Source: a virus | IMG/VR virus record: IMGVR_UViG_3300024509_000024 | Coordinates: 1-49,633 of that record | Length of the DNA stretch: 49,633 nt | Reading direction: 5' to 3' (one strand) | Part shown: piece after piece, positions 26,937 to 35,763 of the stretch | Position numbering within the stretch: the first letter of the stretch is position 1 | How the letters are laid out: every line of letters begins with the position of its first letter | Translations under genes and position numbers: made by a program | Notes under the pieces: model-generated | Told to the model about the DNA's origin: nothing | What the model saw: only the letters and a program-made list of their open reading frames with translations | Database searches by the model: none

Positions 26937-27945
26937 TTTTTAATATCTCTAATTTAGTTTGAAGGTTACGTTTAGCAATTTCAATTTTAATAGGACCTTC
27001 TTGTGCTGTTTTAATAGCATCGACAATGACAAATAATTTTCCATATTTTTGTACTGCATCGGCAGTATCTTTTACATCATTGTCCCACGTTGGAAAAGCT
27101 ACCTTCCATCCTAATTCTTTGGCCTGTTCTATCAAAATTAAACCTGCTTTGTCTTGGTCAGGAATCACAATAACTTCCTTGCCTAGACTATTAATTATCC
27201 TACTTTGTTGTTCAGAAACTTCATTAGTGAGAAGTGCAACACCGCCTACAGCTAATGCATCAAATGGTCCTTCGCATACAAATACATATTTGTGATCTTC
27301 AGATTGTTCGTCAACATTAAAGACAAAAAACGGATGTTGATCTGATAGATATTTTGGTTTTCCGTCGGTGACTTTTCTGGCAGTATTGCCAACGATTTTT
27401 CCTTGATAGAAAAACGGAATAATGACTCGAGTTTCGTAACCGGCAGCAGGACTCCAATAAAAATGATTATCTAATGGATCAAATCCTCTCAAAGATATGT
27501 ATTCTATAACAGGATCTAACCAAAGAGCAGTCATGTCGTCATACATGTCAAGCCATTTGGCTATTGGCATTGCGCCTTCTGGAAGCTCTTTTTCTGTAAA
27601 GTCTACTTTAGGTTGGTATTGTTCAGGCTTGTACTCTTCGCTTTCTGTTTTAAGAGCTTCAAAGATCATTTCTTTAACTATATCATCGCTGGCGCCCATC
27701 CATCGAACCAACGTTTTCATTTTTTCGCCAATTGGACTTCCTGGTTGCCATCCGGTGGTAAATTTGCAGTTAAAGCAGTTATAGACTATTCCGTTACCGT
27801 CGAAGCGAACGCCTGCCCGTTTACGAGTATCCGGACTATGTCCGCGATGCTGGCAACAAGGTGCGTTGAAACTGAGCCAACCAGAAGGGCTCGGTTTAGT
27901 TTTAACAGGAAGCAATCTACGAAATAAGTCTACGACCATAGTCAT
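26917..27945 (-). CDS. gp61: DNA primase, T4 gp61 type
   Basis: 342 residues. N-terminal zinc-binding CCQHRG (30-35) and CFNC (57-60); TOPRIM motifs CEGPFDA (224-230) and PDQDKAG (262-268). Length equals T4 gp61 (342). It makes RNA primers with the gp41 helicase. The perfect minus-strand promoter puts the transcript start exactly on the A of ATG 27945, so it is probably leaderless; a second Met at codon 3 is the alternative. Confidence 0.93.
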   Translation of the reverse strand: MTMVVDLFRRLLPVKTKPSPSGWLSFNAPCCQHRGHSPDTRKRAGVRFDGNGIVYNCFNCKFTTGWQPGSPIGEKMKTLVRWMGASDDIVKEMIFEALKTESEEYKPEQYQPKVDFTEKELPEGAMPIAKWLDMYDDMTALWLDPVIEYISLRGFDPLDNHFYWSPAAGYETRVIIPFFYQGKIVGNTARKVTDGKPKYLSDQHPFFVFNVDEQSEDHKYVFVCEGPFDALAVGGVALLTNEVSEQQSRIINSLGKEVIVIPDQDKAGLILIEQAKELGWKVAFPTWDNDVKDTADAVQKYGKLFVIVDAIKTAQEGPIKIEIAKRNLQTKLEILKNAENNN

Positions 27946-27951
27946 AAACTT

Positions 27952-27980
27952 ATTATACTATCTGTATAGTATCTTGTCAA
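27952..27980 (-). promoter_or_regulatory. Perfect sigma70 promoter of the primase gene
   Basis: Minus strand TTGACA, 17 bases, TATAAT, reaching the end of the structural gene. The predicted +1 is 27945, the A of ATG. Confidence 0.92.
27957..27970. promoter_or_regulatory. Candidate operator ACTAT-N4-ATAGT, site 3
   Basis: ACTATCTGTATAGT on the plus strand has the same half-sites and four-base centre as sites 1 and 2. It fills most of the promoter spacer. Confidence 0.5.
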
Positions 27981-28788
27981 ATGTTCCTGTATTAGGAATT
28001 GCCGGTTTGTGTTTGACTCTTAACCATTTCCATTTTCCTTCAATATTTGAATAGGAAAGATTATTAGTGGTAAAGGTCAGTGTGTCCAATGTGGTCCAGG
28101 ATGTTGGAGTTCCACCTTCAAACATACTACCTTCTATAGTAACTTCGCCGGAATAATTGGTCATATAAAAAGCAAAGGTATGTGTGCTTTTTGATGTTGA
28201 TAATTCATAACTAGCGTCAATTAAACTGCTATAATAAATTGGATTTCCGGTGTCACCTGTTACGCTAGGCTGTAATAATAAAAACTTTGTTATTTCAATA
28301 CTATCTAACGGATCGCCTTGGGCATCTCCTTTAATCTCAATAACAGCTTCGGTGCCGTATTGGCTATCAATGTATACCGGAGTTTTTTTGGCAACGTATT
28401 TGGTTGTATCTGCACTATCTAAAGTACGTTCTTCTTTATAGATGCTATATTGATAAAAACCAGGTCGTAAATCATAAAGTTCGCTGGCGGTTAACTCGAC
28501 ATTGAGTTTACCAGACGACAGCGTAACTACGGTACAATCTTTGGATAATACAAGTTCTCGATTTTCACGATTAACAAGATTAAAAACAAATGAATAGTTT
28601 TTGTTTGTTAAATCAATTGCTTTTTCGTCTGAATTTCTAACCTGTATATCTATAGGATTATCAATACCGCGATAAATTTTTATATTTCTATTATACACTC
28701 TACGATACCTCTCTGTTGTCCAAGATCCGGGAACATTTGTATAGACATCGATTCTATTTGGATATAAATAAACTGGATTTAGTTGCAT
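27958..28788 (-). CDS. Virion structural protein, baseplate/BppU-like
   Basis: 276 residues. The first 120 residues (KIYRGIDNPIDIQVRNSDEKAIDLTNKNYSF split over two strands, then VTLSSGKLNVELTASELYDLRPG) follow the beta-sandwich pattern of BppU-like baseplate N-terminal domains. The remainder is strand-rich with YYSSLIDASYELSTSKSTHTFAF and a Trp-rich end. Likely a tail or baseplate component; an ACTAAATA box upstream agrees with late expression. Confidence 0.65.
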   Translation of the reverse strand: MQLNPVYLYPNRIDVYTNVPGSWTTERYRRVYNRNIKIYRGIDNPIDIQVRNSDEKAIDLTNKNYSFVFNLVNRENRELVLSKDCTVVTLSSGKLNVELTASELYDLRPGFYQYSIYKEERTLDSADTTKYVAKKTPVYIDSQYGTEAVIEIKGDAQGDPLDSIEITKFLLLQPSVTGDTGNPIYYSSLIDASYELSTSKSTHTFAFYMTNYSGEVTIEGSMFEGGTPTSWTTLDTLTFTTNNLSYSNIEGKWKWLRVKHKPAIPNTGTFDKILYR

Positions 28789-28809
28789 ACACTAGTGAGC
28801 CCTTTAGCA

Positions 28810-28817
28810 TATTTAGT
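28810..28817 (-). promoter_or_regulatory. Late-type box ACTAAATA
   Basis: TAAATA core 21 bases before the ATG at 28788, with AAAGGG between. Confidence 0.4.
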
Positions 28818-29189
28818 ATGAGAATAACAGAAAATTTACAACAAAACTTTCCTTTTATAAGTGTTATAAACCACGTAAATCAAGAATACGTGGGTATTAT
28901 CATTAATCAGGATGCGCAGGTAACCAGCTTTTACGATTACGTAGCATTACGGAGCGAAGAAGAAAAATCTAAGTTTTTAGAGCTTGGAGAAGCATGGTGG
29001 TGGGAATCAAATAGACAAATTCCTATCAACATATTCCTAGCTAAAGAAATACAGGTATTTAGATACGCTATTAAAAATTTTGCAACTAAAGATGTAAGGG
29101 TAATGTTTGGACCGTGTACTAGTTTAAATGATATTATCACAAAAAGAATTAAGCGTAAATCAATTACACTAGTTAGGCGAAGTACTTAA
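28818..29189 (+). CDS. Conserved phage protein, unknown
   Basis: 123 residues from ATG 28818, chosen because the longer frame starts inside the divergent structural gene. LRSEEEKSKFLELGEAWWWESNRQIPINIFL and KRIKRKSITLVRR form a pattern I recall from many aquatic T4-like phages. No Shine-Dalgarno is visible. It is a lone plus-strand gene in a minus-strand block and overlaps the 29186 gene end by four bases. Confidence 0.7.
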   Translation: MRITENLQQNFPFISVINHVNQEYVGIIINQDAQVTSFYDYVALRSEEEKSKFLELGEAWWWESNRQIPINIFLAKEIQVFRYAIKNFATKDVRVMFGPCTSLNDIITKRIKRKSITLVRRST

Positions 29190-29764
29190 CTAAATCCGTA
29201 ACTAACACCTTCGCAGATTAGATTCATCTGAACAACAATAGCCATGGCATATGCTGTAGCATGGCTTTTCTTAAAATAGTATTCGTCATTCTCCGGTTTC
29301 GTCCATACTTCCGTCATCACCGTAGTCCAATCTTTGCCAATCAGATAACGTTTCGCTGGGCGTATCATTGCTAGAATGGCCGCCAGTTGTTCCACACTCT
29401 TTGGCTTCATTTGTCTTAATATAGAACCATGCCCGTTTACGTGAAAGAGTAAGTTGACGAAATCGTCTTGCTCTAAAAGATCCCATAGTGGCTCCGTATT
29501 CATTAGTTGGATAAGATGTTCTTCATTACGTACACCTTTGTATATGTGAACATTTAAAAAATCTATCTTAAAATAACCTAAATCCTCTGCCTGATCGTAA
29601 GGAATAGAACAAAGTCCAGAAACGGCATCAACAGGAACATCGTGTAGGTATATTCCTGTATTATGTTTGACTAATTTAGTATCTTCAAGTCTACTTGCAG
29701 ATGTAGTCTTAAAAAATTTAAGAGCCTCGTCTCTGTTAACAAAGTCTATATCGATATCTGGCAT
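29186..29764 (-). CDS. Miniature DnaE-like (Pol III alpha) protein
   Basis: 192 residues. MPDIDIDF at the start equals the DnaE palm motif PDxDxDF, giving Asp 3 and Asp 5; YFKIDFLNV near 68 matches the KxDFLG motif holding the third metal-binding Asp. GSILRQMKPKSVEQLAAILAMIRP and FKKSHATAYAMAI match later DnaE segments. A DnaE polymerase has over 1,000 residues, so PHP, most of the fingers and the C-terminal domains are missing. It may be a decoy, a clamp-associated remnant or a minimal nucleotidyltransferase. ATG 29764 overlaps the previous stop. Confidence 0.8.
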   Translation of the reverse strand: MPDIDIDFVNRDEALKFFKTTSASRLEDTKLVKHNTGIYLHDVPVDAVSGLCSIPYDQAEDLGYFKIDFLNVHIYKGVRNEEHLIQLMNTEPLWDLLEQDDFVNLLFHVNGHGSILRQMKPKSVEQLAAILAMIRPAKRYLIGKDWTTVMTEVWTKPENDEYYFKKSHATAYAMAIVVQMNLICEGVSYGFS

Positions 29765-29988
29765 TACTGCAACCTAGTGCTTTCAAATAATAATAAAGGT
29801 AGTGTGTCTGCTAAGAATTGTGCATATTCTTCGGCATCTTCTTCGTCGTCAAACCCGCTAAATTTAACATAAACATCGGGCGAATCAGAACCAACCACTA
29901 CCTCAATATCAATGTCATCCCTTGAAATAAATTCCTCGTTTTCTTTAAGTTCTTCTTCTACTATCTCTTCTTTTTGTCGTTTTGGCAT
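29764..29988 (-). CDS. Very acidic 74-residue protein
   Basis: Start ATG 29988 and stop both overlap neighbours by one base. Glu/Asp-rich throughout (KEEIVEEELKENEEFISRDDIDIEV split by turns), with a hydrophobic C terminus. Could bind the DnaE-like protein next to it, but only position suggests this. Confidence 0.65.
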   Translation of the reverse strand: MPKRQKEEIVEEELKENEEFISRDDIDIEVVVGSDSPDVYVKFSGFDDEEDAEEYAQFLADTLPLLLFESTRLQ

Positions 29989-30671
29989 TATTGTATCTTC
30001 GCCTCCTTGATGACATCTTTAACTAATTCAATATCGGCGGGCAGTGATTTAAAACGTCTAAGCCAGAACTGAGGATCAATAACTGGACCAACTATTTCTA
30101 ACTGCTCGTCGTTCATGCGTGTAAGCATGTCTTTACCAGACTTGCTATTTAACAATATCCATGGACTAATTAATCCTTCTCGAATATCGTGAGCAGCTCT
30201 ATTTAAATTAACAAATGCAAAATAATGTTCCCACGGAGCATTGTTTTTTTCACCCCAATCCATCATAGTTGATATAGTTCTTTGAATTGCTCCGTCTGCA
30301 GGTTCTTTCTTAATCATCTCGGTGATATAAGTTTCGTACAATTCATCTCTACACCAGTGGTCTAATTTCACCCCACTTCGTAAAACGTAGTCTATAAACA
30401 TTTCCGGATAAATGGGGGCGGTGTTAACTAAAAAACTTCCAAATTTTACAAATGCTGTGTAATAAGGACTTGATGCAAATTCGTCAAAGGTTTTTTGAAC
30501 TTTTCCTTTGCTAGACAATTCATAAAATTTCTGAAATGTTAAAAGTCCTGCCTGAACATGTTTTTCATTTTTGGCTAGGTATCGACGTTTTTGTTCACAA
30601 ATATGCACGGTCAAAGTTTTTTCTTTGACAAATTCCTTACCGCAATGCTCGCATTTAAAATTTGATTGCAT
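29988..30671 (-). CDS. Phage protein with N-terminal C2HC finger
   Basis: 227 residues from ATG 30671; the longer frame from GTG 30704 has no ribosome site. CEHCGKEF...TVHICEQ near residues 7-25 is a Cys-x2-Cys...His-x-x-Cys zinc finger. The rest is helical (TFQKFYELSSKGKVQKTFDEF, YPEMFIDYVL) and recalls a protein conserved near the replication genes of aquatic T4-like phages. Function unknown; DNA binding is plausible. Confidence 0.7.
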   Translation of the reverse strand: MQSNFKCEHCGKEFVKEKTLTVHICEQKRRYLAKNEKHVQAGLLTFQKFYELSSKGKVQKTFDEFASSPYYTAFVKFGSFLVNTAPIYPEMFIDYVLRSGVKLDHWCRDELYETYITEMIKKEPADGAIQRTISTMMDWGEKNNAPWEHYFAFVNLNRAAHDIREGLISPWILLNSKSGKDMLTRMNDEQLEIVGPVIDPQFWLRRFKSLPADIELVKDVIKEAKIQ

Positions 30672-31134
30672 TGATTTCTTTTTTATCCCAACCAAGTGAC
30701 GCACAATATTCCTTAATTTCTTTATCGGTAGATATCATGGCAAGAGTCTCGACATCCGACCATTTCATGTTTGGAAATAAATTTGCTAAAAACTCTTCTT
30801 TTTTGTTTTTCTCACGTTTTAAAGGAAGCCATTCGTGAAAATATGTTTTCTTAGTTTCGTGAGAGCATAAACACAAAGACTGCCATAAAAGTTTAGGATG
30901 TTTTTGTATTCCTGCCCAATTCTTGTTATAAAATTCATTTACGGTTAATACAAAATGTTCTTGTAATTCTCGATTACTCGATTTTACATTACTAATATAA
31001 CGTGTAAGATTCCACAAGTCGCCTTTGATTTCTTTACGACCATCTTCTGTAGCAGCATCCCAAAGTTCTTTTAATCCCATGTCCACTGCTGGGATCATAT
31101 CTTTAAAAAGGTCTACGTGTTTATTCTTGCCCAT
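30655..31134 (-). CDS. Conserved-looking helical phage protein
   Basis: 159 residues, ATG 31134. FKDMIPAVDMGLKELWDAATEDG, LWNLTRYISNVKSSNRELQEHFVL and HPKLLWQSLCLCS are helices that I recall from other T4-like aquatic phages beside the zinc-finger protein. Overlaps it by 17 bases. No function known. Confidence 0.72.
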   Translation of the reverse strand: MGKNKHVDLFKDMIPAVDMGLKELWDAATEDGRKEIKGDLWNLTRYISNVKSSNRELQEHFVLTVNEFYNKNWAGIQKHPKLLWQSLCLCSHETKKTYFHEWLPLKREKNKKEEFLANLFPNMKWSDVETLAMISTDKEIKEYCASLGWDKKEINAIKF

Positions 31135-31405
31135 TATTTTTACTCAGGTAATACAACATTTTAACACGATTAAGCGCCTCGTGTAAAGCAGGATTAGTCT
31201 TCGCGGCCTGCCGAATATTGTACCAAAGTTGATTTTCTAAAATGCTTTCTCTTGAAGCACCGCGAACTCTTGACGGATTATCTTCGGGTATCCAGTCCCA
31301 CCCTATTGGCATTCTTTCTTCAACCGGTGCACCTTTTTCTCGAGCATATACAACACCTTCTTGGCGTTCATAGATATACTCGGCACCTGGTTTAAGACTG
31401 CCCAT
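31121..31405 (-). CDS. 94-residue conserved phage protein
   Basis: ATG 31405 (MGSLKPGAEYIYERQEG) is preferred over the upstream start at 31468 because the protein begins with a pattern seen in relatives. The second half, LENQLWYNIRQAAKTNPALHEALNRVKMLYYLS, is one or two helices. It overlaps the cupin gene start side by 14 bases. Function unknown. Confidence 0.68.
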   Translation of the reverse strand: MGSLKPGAEYIYERQEGVVYAREKGAPVEERMPIGWDWIPEDNPSRVRGASRESILENQLWYNIRQAAKTNPALHEALNRVKMLYYLSKNNGQE

Positions 31406-31748
31406 GATTATATCCCACCGTTTCTCTTTCAATGTCGTCATGATCAAATTCTGCCCAATACAATTCAAATGCTACCGTATCTTCAAGGGCTTCAAATTGA
31501 TGATATTCGCCAGGCATCACTTTAGTAAAATCGCCTGCTTCTAAGATAGTCTCATCGACAAGATCGTAGTTGTTTTTCCAAACACGAATAATAAGTTTAC
31601 CTGATTCAACAAAAAATCCATTCCACTTATATTTGTGTTTATGCTTTGAACAGACGCCGCCTTTCCGGGCTTCAATACGGTGAAACTCTAATACACCATT
31701 GGCTTCAAGGAGTTCTGTTTGACCCCACACTTTACCTGCTTTCATCAT
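31392..31748 (-). CDS. Cupin-domain protein
   Basis: 118 residues. HKHKYKWNGFFVESGKL near 38-54 is the first cupin motif with two His, and VMPGEYHQFEALEDT near 90 the second with the His. A single-domain sugar- or metal-binding cupin. In phages it often stands near sugar or DNA-modifying genes; here it is between replication proteins. ATG 31748 and 31745 are both possible. Confidence 0.8.
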   Translation of the reverse strand: MMKAGKVWGQTELLEANGVLEFHRIEARKGGVCSKHKHKYKWNGFFVESGKLIIRVWKNNYDLVDETILEAGDFTKVMPGEYHQFEALEDTVAFELYWAEFDHDDIERETVGYNHGQS

Positions 31749-31755
31749 AATCCTT

Positions 31756-32262
31756 TTAAATGACCTTATCGAGTTGAAGTATCTCGCATTGTCTACTTAC
31801 TTCTTTAACAAAAAATGCACACGGAGGATTATCTCCGTCGTGCAATGGAACCGTGAGCATATGTCCGTTTTTCATTTTAGGAAAATACCAACGAACATCT
31901 TGATAGATATTAATAATTTCAATAGGAAAATATTCTGCCTTAAATCCTTTAATAGGATTAAAAATAAGAGCATCAAATCCCCGTTCATTGATGCTAGTTA
32001 ACGGCAATACTTCTGGATCTAATCCGCAGTCTTTATCCCCTACTACCATACACCAATCCAAAGGCATTTGTACTTCATACCCGCCAATGTTTAATAAAAT
32101 GGCTGGGCTATTAAATGACTCTAAAAATATTAGAGGCATAAAATAAAAATCTGGTTCGCTAGGGTTAGAATTATCTAATACACTAAATCTCGTATCTTCA
32201 TCTACCTCTTCTGGTAAATCATTTAAATCAAATGATTTATTGTTTAATGTTAAAATTCTCAT
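31756..32262 (-). CDS. Conserved phage protein upstream of UvsW gene end
   Basis: 168 residues. GGYEVQMPLDWCMVVGDKDCG and NGHMLTVPLHDGDNPPCAFFVKEVS are strand-rich patterns that I recall beside uvsW in other T4-like aquatic phages. ATGA overlap with uvsW. Function unknown; co-translation hints at a link with recombination. Confidence 0.7.
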   Translation of the reverse strand: MRILTLNNKSFDLNDLPEEVDEDTRFSVLDNSNPSEPDFYFMPLIFLESFNSPAILLNIGGYEVQMPLDWCMVVGDKDCGLDPEVLPLTSINERGFDALIFNPIKGFKAEYFPIEIINIYQDVRWYFPKMKNGHMLTVPLHDGDNPPCAFFVKEVSRQCEILQLDKVI

Positions 32263-33713
32263 GTTGTTACCTTTGTAATTGTGAAAGGATATTTTGCTTC
32301 TTTATAATATTTTTTCCTTTCAGTTAAATGCCGTTTGGCATATTTGCATGTAGAGGTAATATCCCAAATCTCTACATGGTCTTTGTCTTCTGCTTTTCTA
32401 ATGCCTCGTCCAATAGATTGGATAACGCGGACAAAGCTCTTTCCGGGCTCAATAAGAACCAGATTAAAAATCCTTGGAATATTAATACCCACAGCGGCCA
32501 CACCGTAAGTCGCCACAATAATCTTGTCATCACTTGTTTTAACATCATCGTATTCTTCTTTCCTGTCATCTAATTTAACAGAGCCGTTGATAAAGACCGC
32601 ACCGGGTAGTAGGTTAATTAACTTGTCTCCTGTGTCAATCCTGTTGACTAAGACAAGTGTATTTCCTGAAGTGGAAATATCTTTAACCTTATTTGCAATC
32701 CAACTAATTCTAGTAGGATCGGTAACTAACCATGAATATTCTTCGGCGTAACTTCTGAATACTTCTATGTTGTTAGTTTGTAAAATATTAATATTGAGTT
32801 GAGCAAGAACATCTTTTTGTTGTAAATCATAAGCAGATACACGATTAATAACTGGACCTATACTTGCAAGTATGCCTTGAAACTCCCAAGCTTCTTTAGG
32901 TATGGTGCCTGTTAATCCCCAACGTATAGCGCAGTTTTTAAAATTTTGAGTCAATAATTTTGTTAAAACATCTGCTTTGGCCTGATGAACTTCGTCAACA
33001 ATAATAGCCACAACCCCTTCGCAAAATTCTGCAAGGCTAAGACTTTCTTCATCATAGCTTTTTTTGTCTAATACATTAAGACTTTGCCATGTACAGATAG
33101 TGTGTGTTCGATTTAATTCTTTTCGATCACCGAAATACACACCAACATCTAAACCTAGGTTTTTGTAGTCTTCTTCAGTCTGGACAACAAGCGATTTGTT
33201 CGGAACAATAACCATCGTACGACCATACGGTTCACAAAGATGCGACAACGTCGCTGTAGTAATCGTTTTACCTGCACCTGTTGCTACCTCCTGTAAGGCT
33301 TGTTGATTTTCTAAAAATTTATTAACAACATCGTATTGATAATCTCTCAATATGATAGGTTTACCTGCTTCTGGATGACCTTTTGGCCATGTCTTGCCTT
33401 TGTCAGCCCAATAGTTTTCATTTATTTGCTTAAAGTCAAACGCATGAGGTTGTCTTAGATCCTCTACATCAATATCAAATCCTGATTCTTCAATAATAGG
33501 TAATATAACATCTAAGTGTGCTAGATATCCATTGCCGCCAATACCAAAATATGTTTTAGTACCGTCCCATCTACCTAGTTTGTAAGCGGGCATATGACGT
33601 GCATAGGGAAGGTCATACTTGAGTTTGTTTGCTAGCTTTCTTCGAACTTCAACAGGCAAACCGTCAAGTTTAATATTAACCTCATCCTTAATTATTAATT
33701 TACAAGTCGACAA
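32259..33713 (-). CDS. uvsW: UvsW-like SF2 helicase
   Basis: 484 residues. Q-like motif RDYQYDVV (123-130), motif I ATGAGKT (144-150), motif II DEVH (240-243), motif III LTGT, motif VI QSIGRGIRKAE. The first 90 residues form the small N-terminal domain seen in T4 UvsW. The protein remodels recombination intermediates and R-loops and ends origin-type replication. Length is close to T4 UvsW (about 500). Overlaps the upstream gene by 14 bases. Confidence 0.94.
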   Translation of the reverse strand: MSTCKLIIKDEVNIKLDGLPVEVRRKLANKLKYDLPYARHMPAYKLGRWDGTKTYFGIGGNGYLAHLDVILPIIEESGFDIDVEDLRQPHAFDFKQINENYWADKGKTWPKGHPEAGKPIILRDYQYDVVNKFLENQQALQEVATGAGKTITTATLSHLCEPYGRTMVIVPNKSLVVQTEEDYKNLGLDVGVYFGDRKELNRTHTICTWQSLNVLDKKSYDEESLSLAEFCEGVVAIIVDEVHQAKADVLTKLLTQNFKNCAIRWGLTGTIPKEAWEFQGILASIGPVINRVSAYDLQQKDVLAQLNINILQTNNIEVFRSYAEEYSWLVTDPTRISWIANKVKDISTSGNTLVLVNRIDTGDKLINLLPGAVFINGSVKLDDRKEEYDDVKTSDDKIIVATYGVAAVGINIPRIFNLVLIEPGKSFVRVIQSIGRGIRKAEDKDHVEIWDITSTCKYAKRHLTERKKYYKEAKYPFTITKVTT

Positions 33714-34881
33714 TATTCCTATCCTTTTGAACAGCTGGTTTTACATCGCTTAGATATAAAACACAATAGTGGTTATCAATCCACGTTTGAGACATATTGC
33801 TCATAGGAGGAAAAGATTTGTTCACTACTATAATACTAACATCGTCTTCTTCTTTAATCAACCACTTTGCAGGCTTTTTAAAGATTAGTAATCTACCTTC
33901 AGACAAATCTCCACCGAGACCCGAAGCTCTAACCCATTCGTTGAACTTTGGATCTTCGTCGTTCCTACTTCGAAAACAAATTTTTATTTCCTCTTTGCTA
34001 ACTCCATTGTTAATGGCGGAGATAACAAACGACTCTAACCAACTTTTTAAATGATTATCTTCACTGACTATTAAAATAACTTTTTTCTTTACGGTTTTAT
34101 ACAAATTAAAAAATTTACTAAAATCGTCGGTCCAAAAATAATTTGTATTATATGAGGCTACTCTATGAATAAGATTTTTTGATGTAGACCCGTACAATAC
34201 ATAACCCATACGCTTTGCCAGCATTAGGTCGTGATCTAATTCTTTTAATTTTCTAGAATCAAAATACTCTTGTGCAGACGAAGTTGCGTTTTGTAATACT
34301 ACTTCATCGTTTACAATTTTGCAGGCTGGAGCATAATACTCTGCGTCGTTCCAAATCTGTTCAACATCTGCTAGTGCATGATTAAATGATTCGTCAATAT
34401 TAAATCCGTGTCTAATTGCAAATTCATTTACTAAAATTAAATTTAAATCGTAGATGTTATATTTTCTAACTTTATCGTCTGGATTCCAAAGAGATCGATC
34501 TTCTCTGTTATTTTTAAGAACTTCTTTTTCAAAAACTTCTTTAAGAGAATAAGGATGTTTTAAGCATAACCAAAGTTTATCATTTTTGTCTTTTTCAACA
34601 AAAATGCTTTTAGTCATATCTAAATTTCTAAAAGGATTTTTCCATGTTGCGTTTTGTAATCTAAAATTTAAATTTAATTGTCGTGTACTAAAATGATTTT
34701 TATATTTTTCCATTAACTTGATAACATAGTTTGCCTGCGCTTGGGTAAGATTTTTGTTATCTGCAATTAAATTGAAAAAATTTGTCAATACGACAATGTC
34801 CTGATTATTCAAGAAATTTGTAGATATAACCGAAGTATAAAATTCGGTAAAGATGTCTTCGAAATATTCATTCGCCGCCAT
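33700..34881 (-). CDS. Unrecognised 393-residue partner of uvsW
   Basis: No family is recognised. The first half is helical and rich in Asn, Lys and Phe. The second half alternates strands and helices (KKVILIVSEDNHLKSWLESFV, RLLIFKKPAKWLI, VSIIVVNKSF, HYCVLYLSD), somewhat like a RecA-type fold without Walker motifs, so a degenerate helicase domain is possible. It has its own promoter with the transcript start on the ATG and overlaps uvsW, which suggests a recombination role. Confidence 0.72.
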   Translation of the reverse strand: MAANEYFEDIFTEFYTSVISTNFLNNQDIVVLTNFFNLIADNKNLTQAQANYVIKLMEKYKNHFSTRQLNLNFRLQNATWKNPFRNLDMTKSIFVEKDKNDKLWLCLKHPYSLKEVFEKEVLKNNREDRSLWNPDDKVRKYNIYDLNLILVNEFAIRHGFNIDESFNHALADVEQIWNDAEYYAPACKIVNDEVVLQNATSSAQEYFDSRKLKELDHDLMLAKRMGYVLYGSTSKNLIHRVASYNTNYFWTDDFSKFFNLYKTVKKKVILIVSEDNHLKSWLESFVISAINNGVSKEEIKICFRSRNDEDPKFNEWVRASGLGGDLSEGRLLIFKKPAKWLIKEEDDVSIIVVNKSFPPMSNMSQTWIDNHYCVLYLSDVKPAVQKDRNIVDL

Positions 34882-34887
34882 AATAAT

Positions 34888-34915
34888 ATTATAGCAGAAA
34901 TAATTTAAAAATCAA
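34888..34915 (-). promoter_or_regulatory. Sigma70-like promoter, leaderless
   Basis: Minus strand TTGATT, 16 bases, TATAAT. The predicted +1 at 34881 is the A of ATG. Confidence 0.65.
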
Positions 34916-35751
34916 GACTTTTGTAAAATATTTACTAACCTTTTTTGAGGAATTCCGTCAACCATTTCTGATAATAACCACTCGGTATGACAAAGTTTTT
35001 TGAACCAGTCGCTCCGTTCAGGAATAATTGGGTTTTCTATATTTTCAAAGTTATTAGAAAGTTCGCCTGCAAGACTTGTTTGATCGCAAATTACAGGTAC
35101 ACCGTTAATTGATGCTTTAACTGCTGGACCACTATTAAAATTTACTACACAATGATAATTATAATCTATATCAAAATCATCGTAGGTATTTGCCACTAAT
35201 CTTGGATATTGTACCAACACATTTGGAGAATTTACAACTACAGGCGACCGTGGATGTGGCCTTACAACAATTAACCTATCAGTATATTTTCTTATTTCTG
35301 CTACGGTATTTTTTACCCAAACAGACATAGACGGTTGACCAACCCACTGGAGGCTTTTTTCATGCTGACTAGCAATTAGTATTTCTTTTCGTCGTAGTGT
35401 ATTTTCTGGTTTTAATTGAATATTTAATTTTTGTGGTCGTGCTTCGTCAATCTCATCTTGATTTCCAAATTCACCTAGGCCGTTAATATTATTTAAACTA
35501 ACCCTCCACGTTAATCCTCTAACCAAATTTCCAACTTCAATAATCATCACAGGAATATTAGCTGCTTGGCATTGTTCGTAAACAGATTTATTACTAAACA
35601 TTCTTCCATGCCAAAGTACGCTCCAGATAACAGCTACATCTTCTTCCTTATCGACAATAGTATGTCCTAATTTTTTTAGTCCAAGTTCAAAGGCATCAAA
35701 TACAGGCCCACTATTCATGGCTCCATACTTTCTATACAATTTAAATTTCAT
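34912..35751 (-). CDS. KpsC/LpsZ-like surface-glycan protein (paralog 1)
   Basis: 279 residues. RKYTDRLIVVRPHPRSP and YHCVVNFNSGPAVKASINGVPVICD match the capsule-polysaccharide transferase pattern (Arg-Pro-His-Pro, then Asn-Ser-x-x-x-Ala...Gly-x-Pro-Val). A Trp-rich end (WFKKLCHTEWLLSEM) is shared with paralogs at 38715 and 41067. Probably a GT-B-type sugar transferase working on the host surface or virion glycan. Divergent from the 35795 gene. Confidence 0.72.
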   Translation of the reverse strand: MKFKLYRKYGAMNSGPVFDAFELGLKKLGHTIVDKEEDVAVIWSVLWHGRMFSNKSVYEQCQAANIPVMIIEVGNLVRGLTWRVSLNNINGLGEFGNQDEIDEARPQKLNIQLKPENTLRRKEILIASQHEKSLQWVGQPSMSVWVKNTVAEIRKYTDRLIVVRPHPRSPVVVNSPNVLVQYPRLVANTYDDFDIDYNYHCVVNFNSGPAVKASINGVPVICDQTSLAGELSNNFENIENPIIPERSDWFKKLCHTEWLLSEMVDGIPQKRLVNILQKS

Positions 35752-35763
35752 AGTTTTTTGAAT

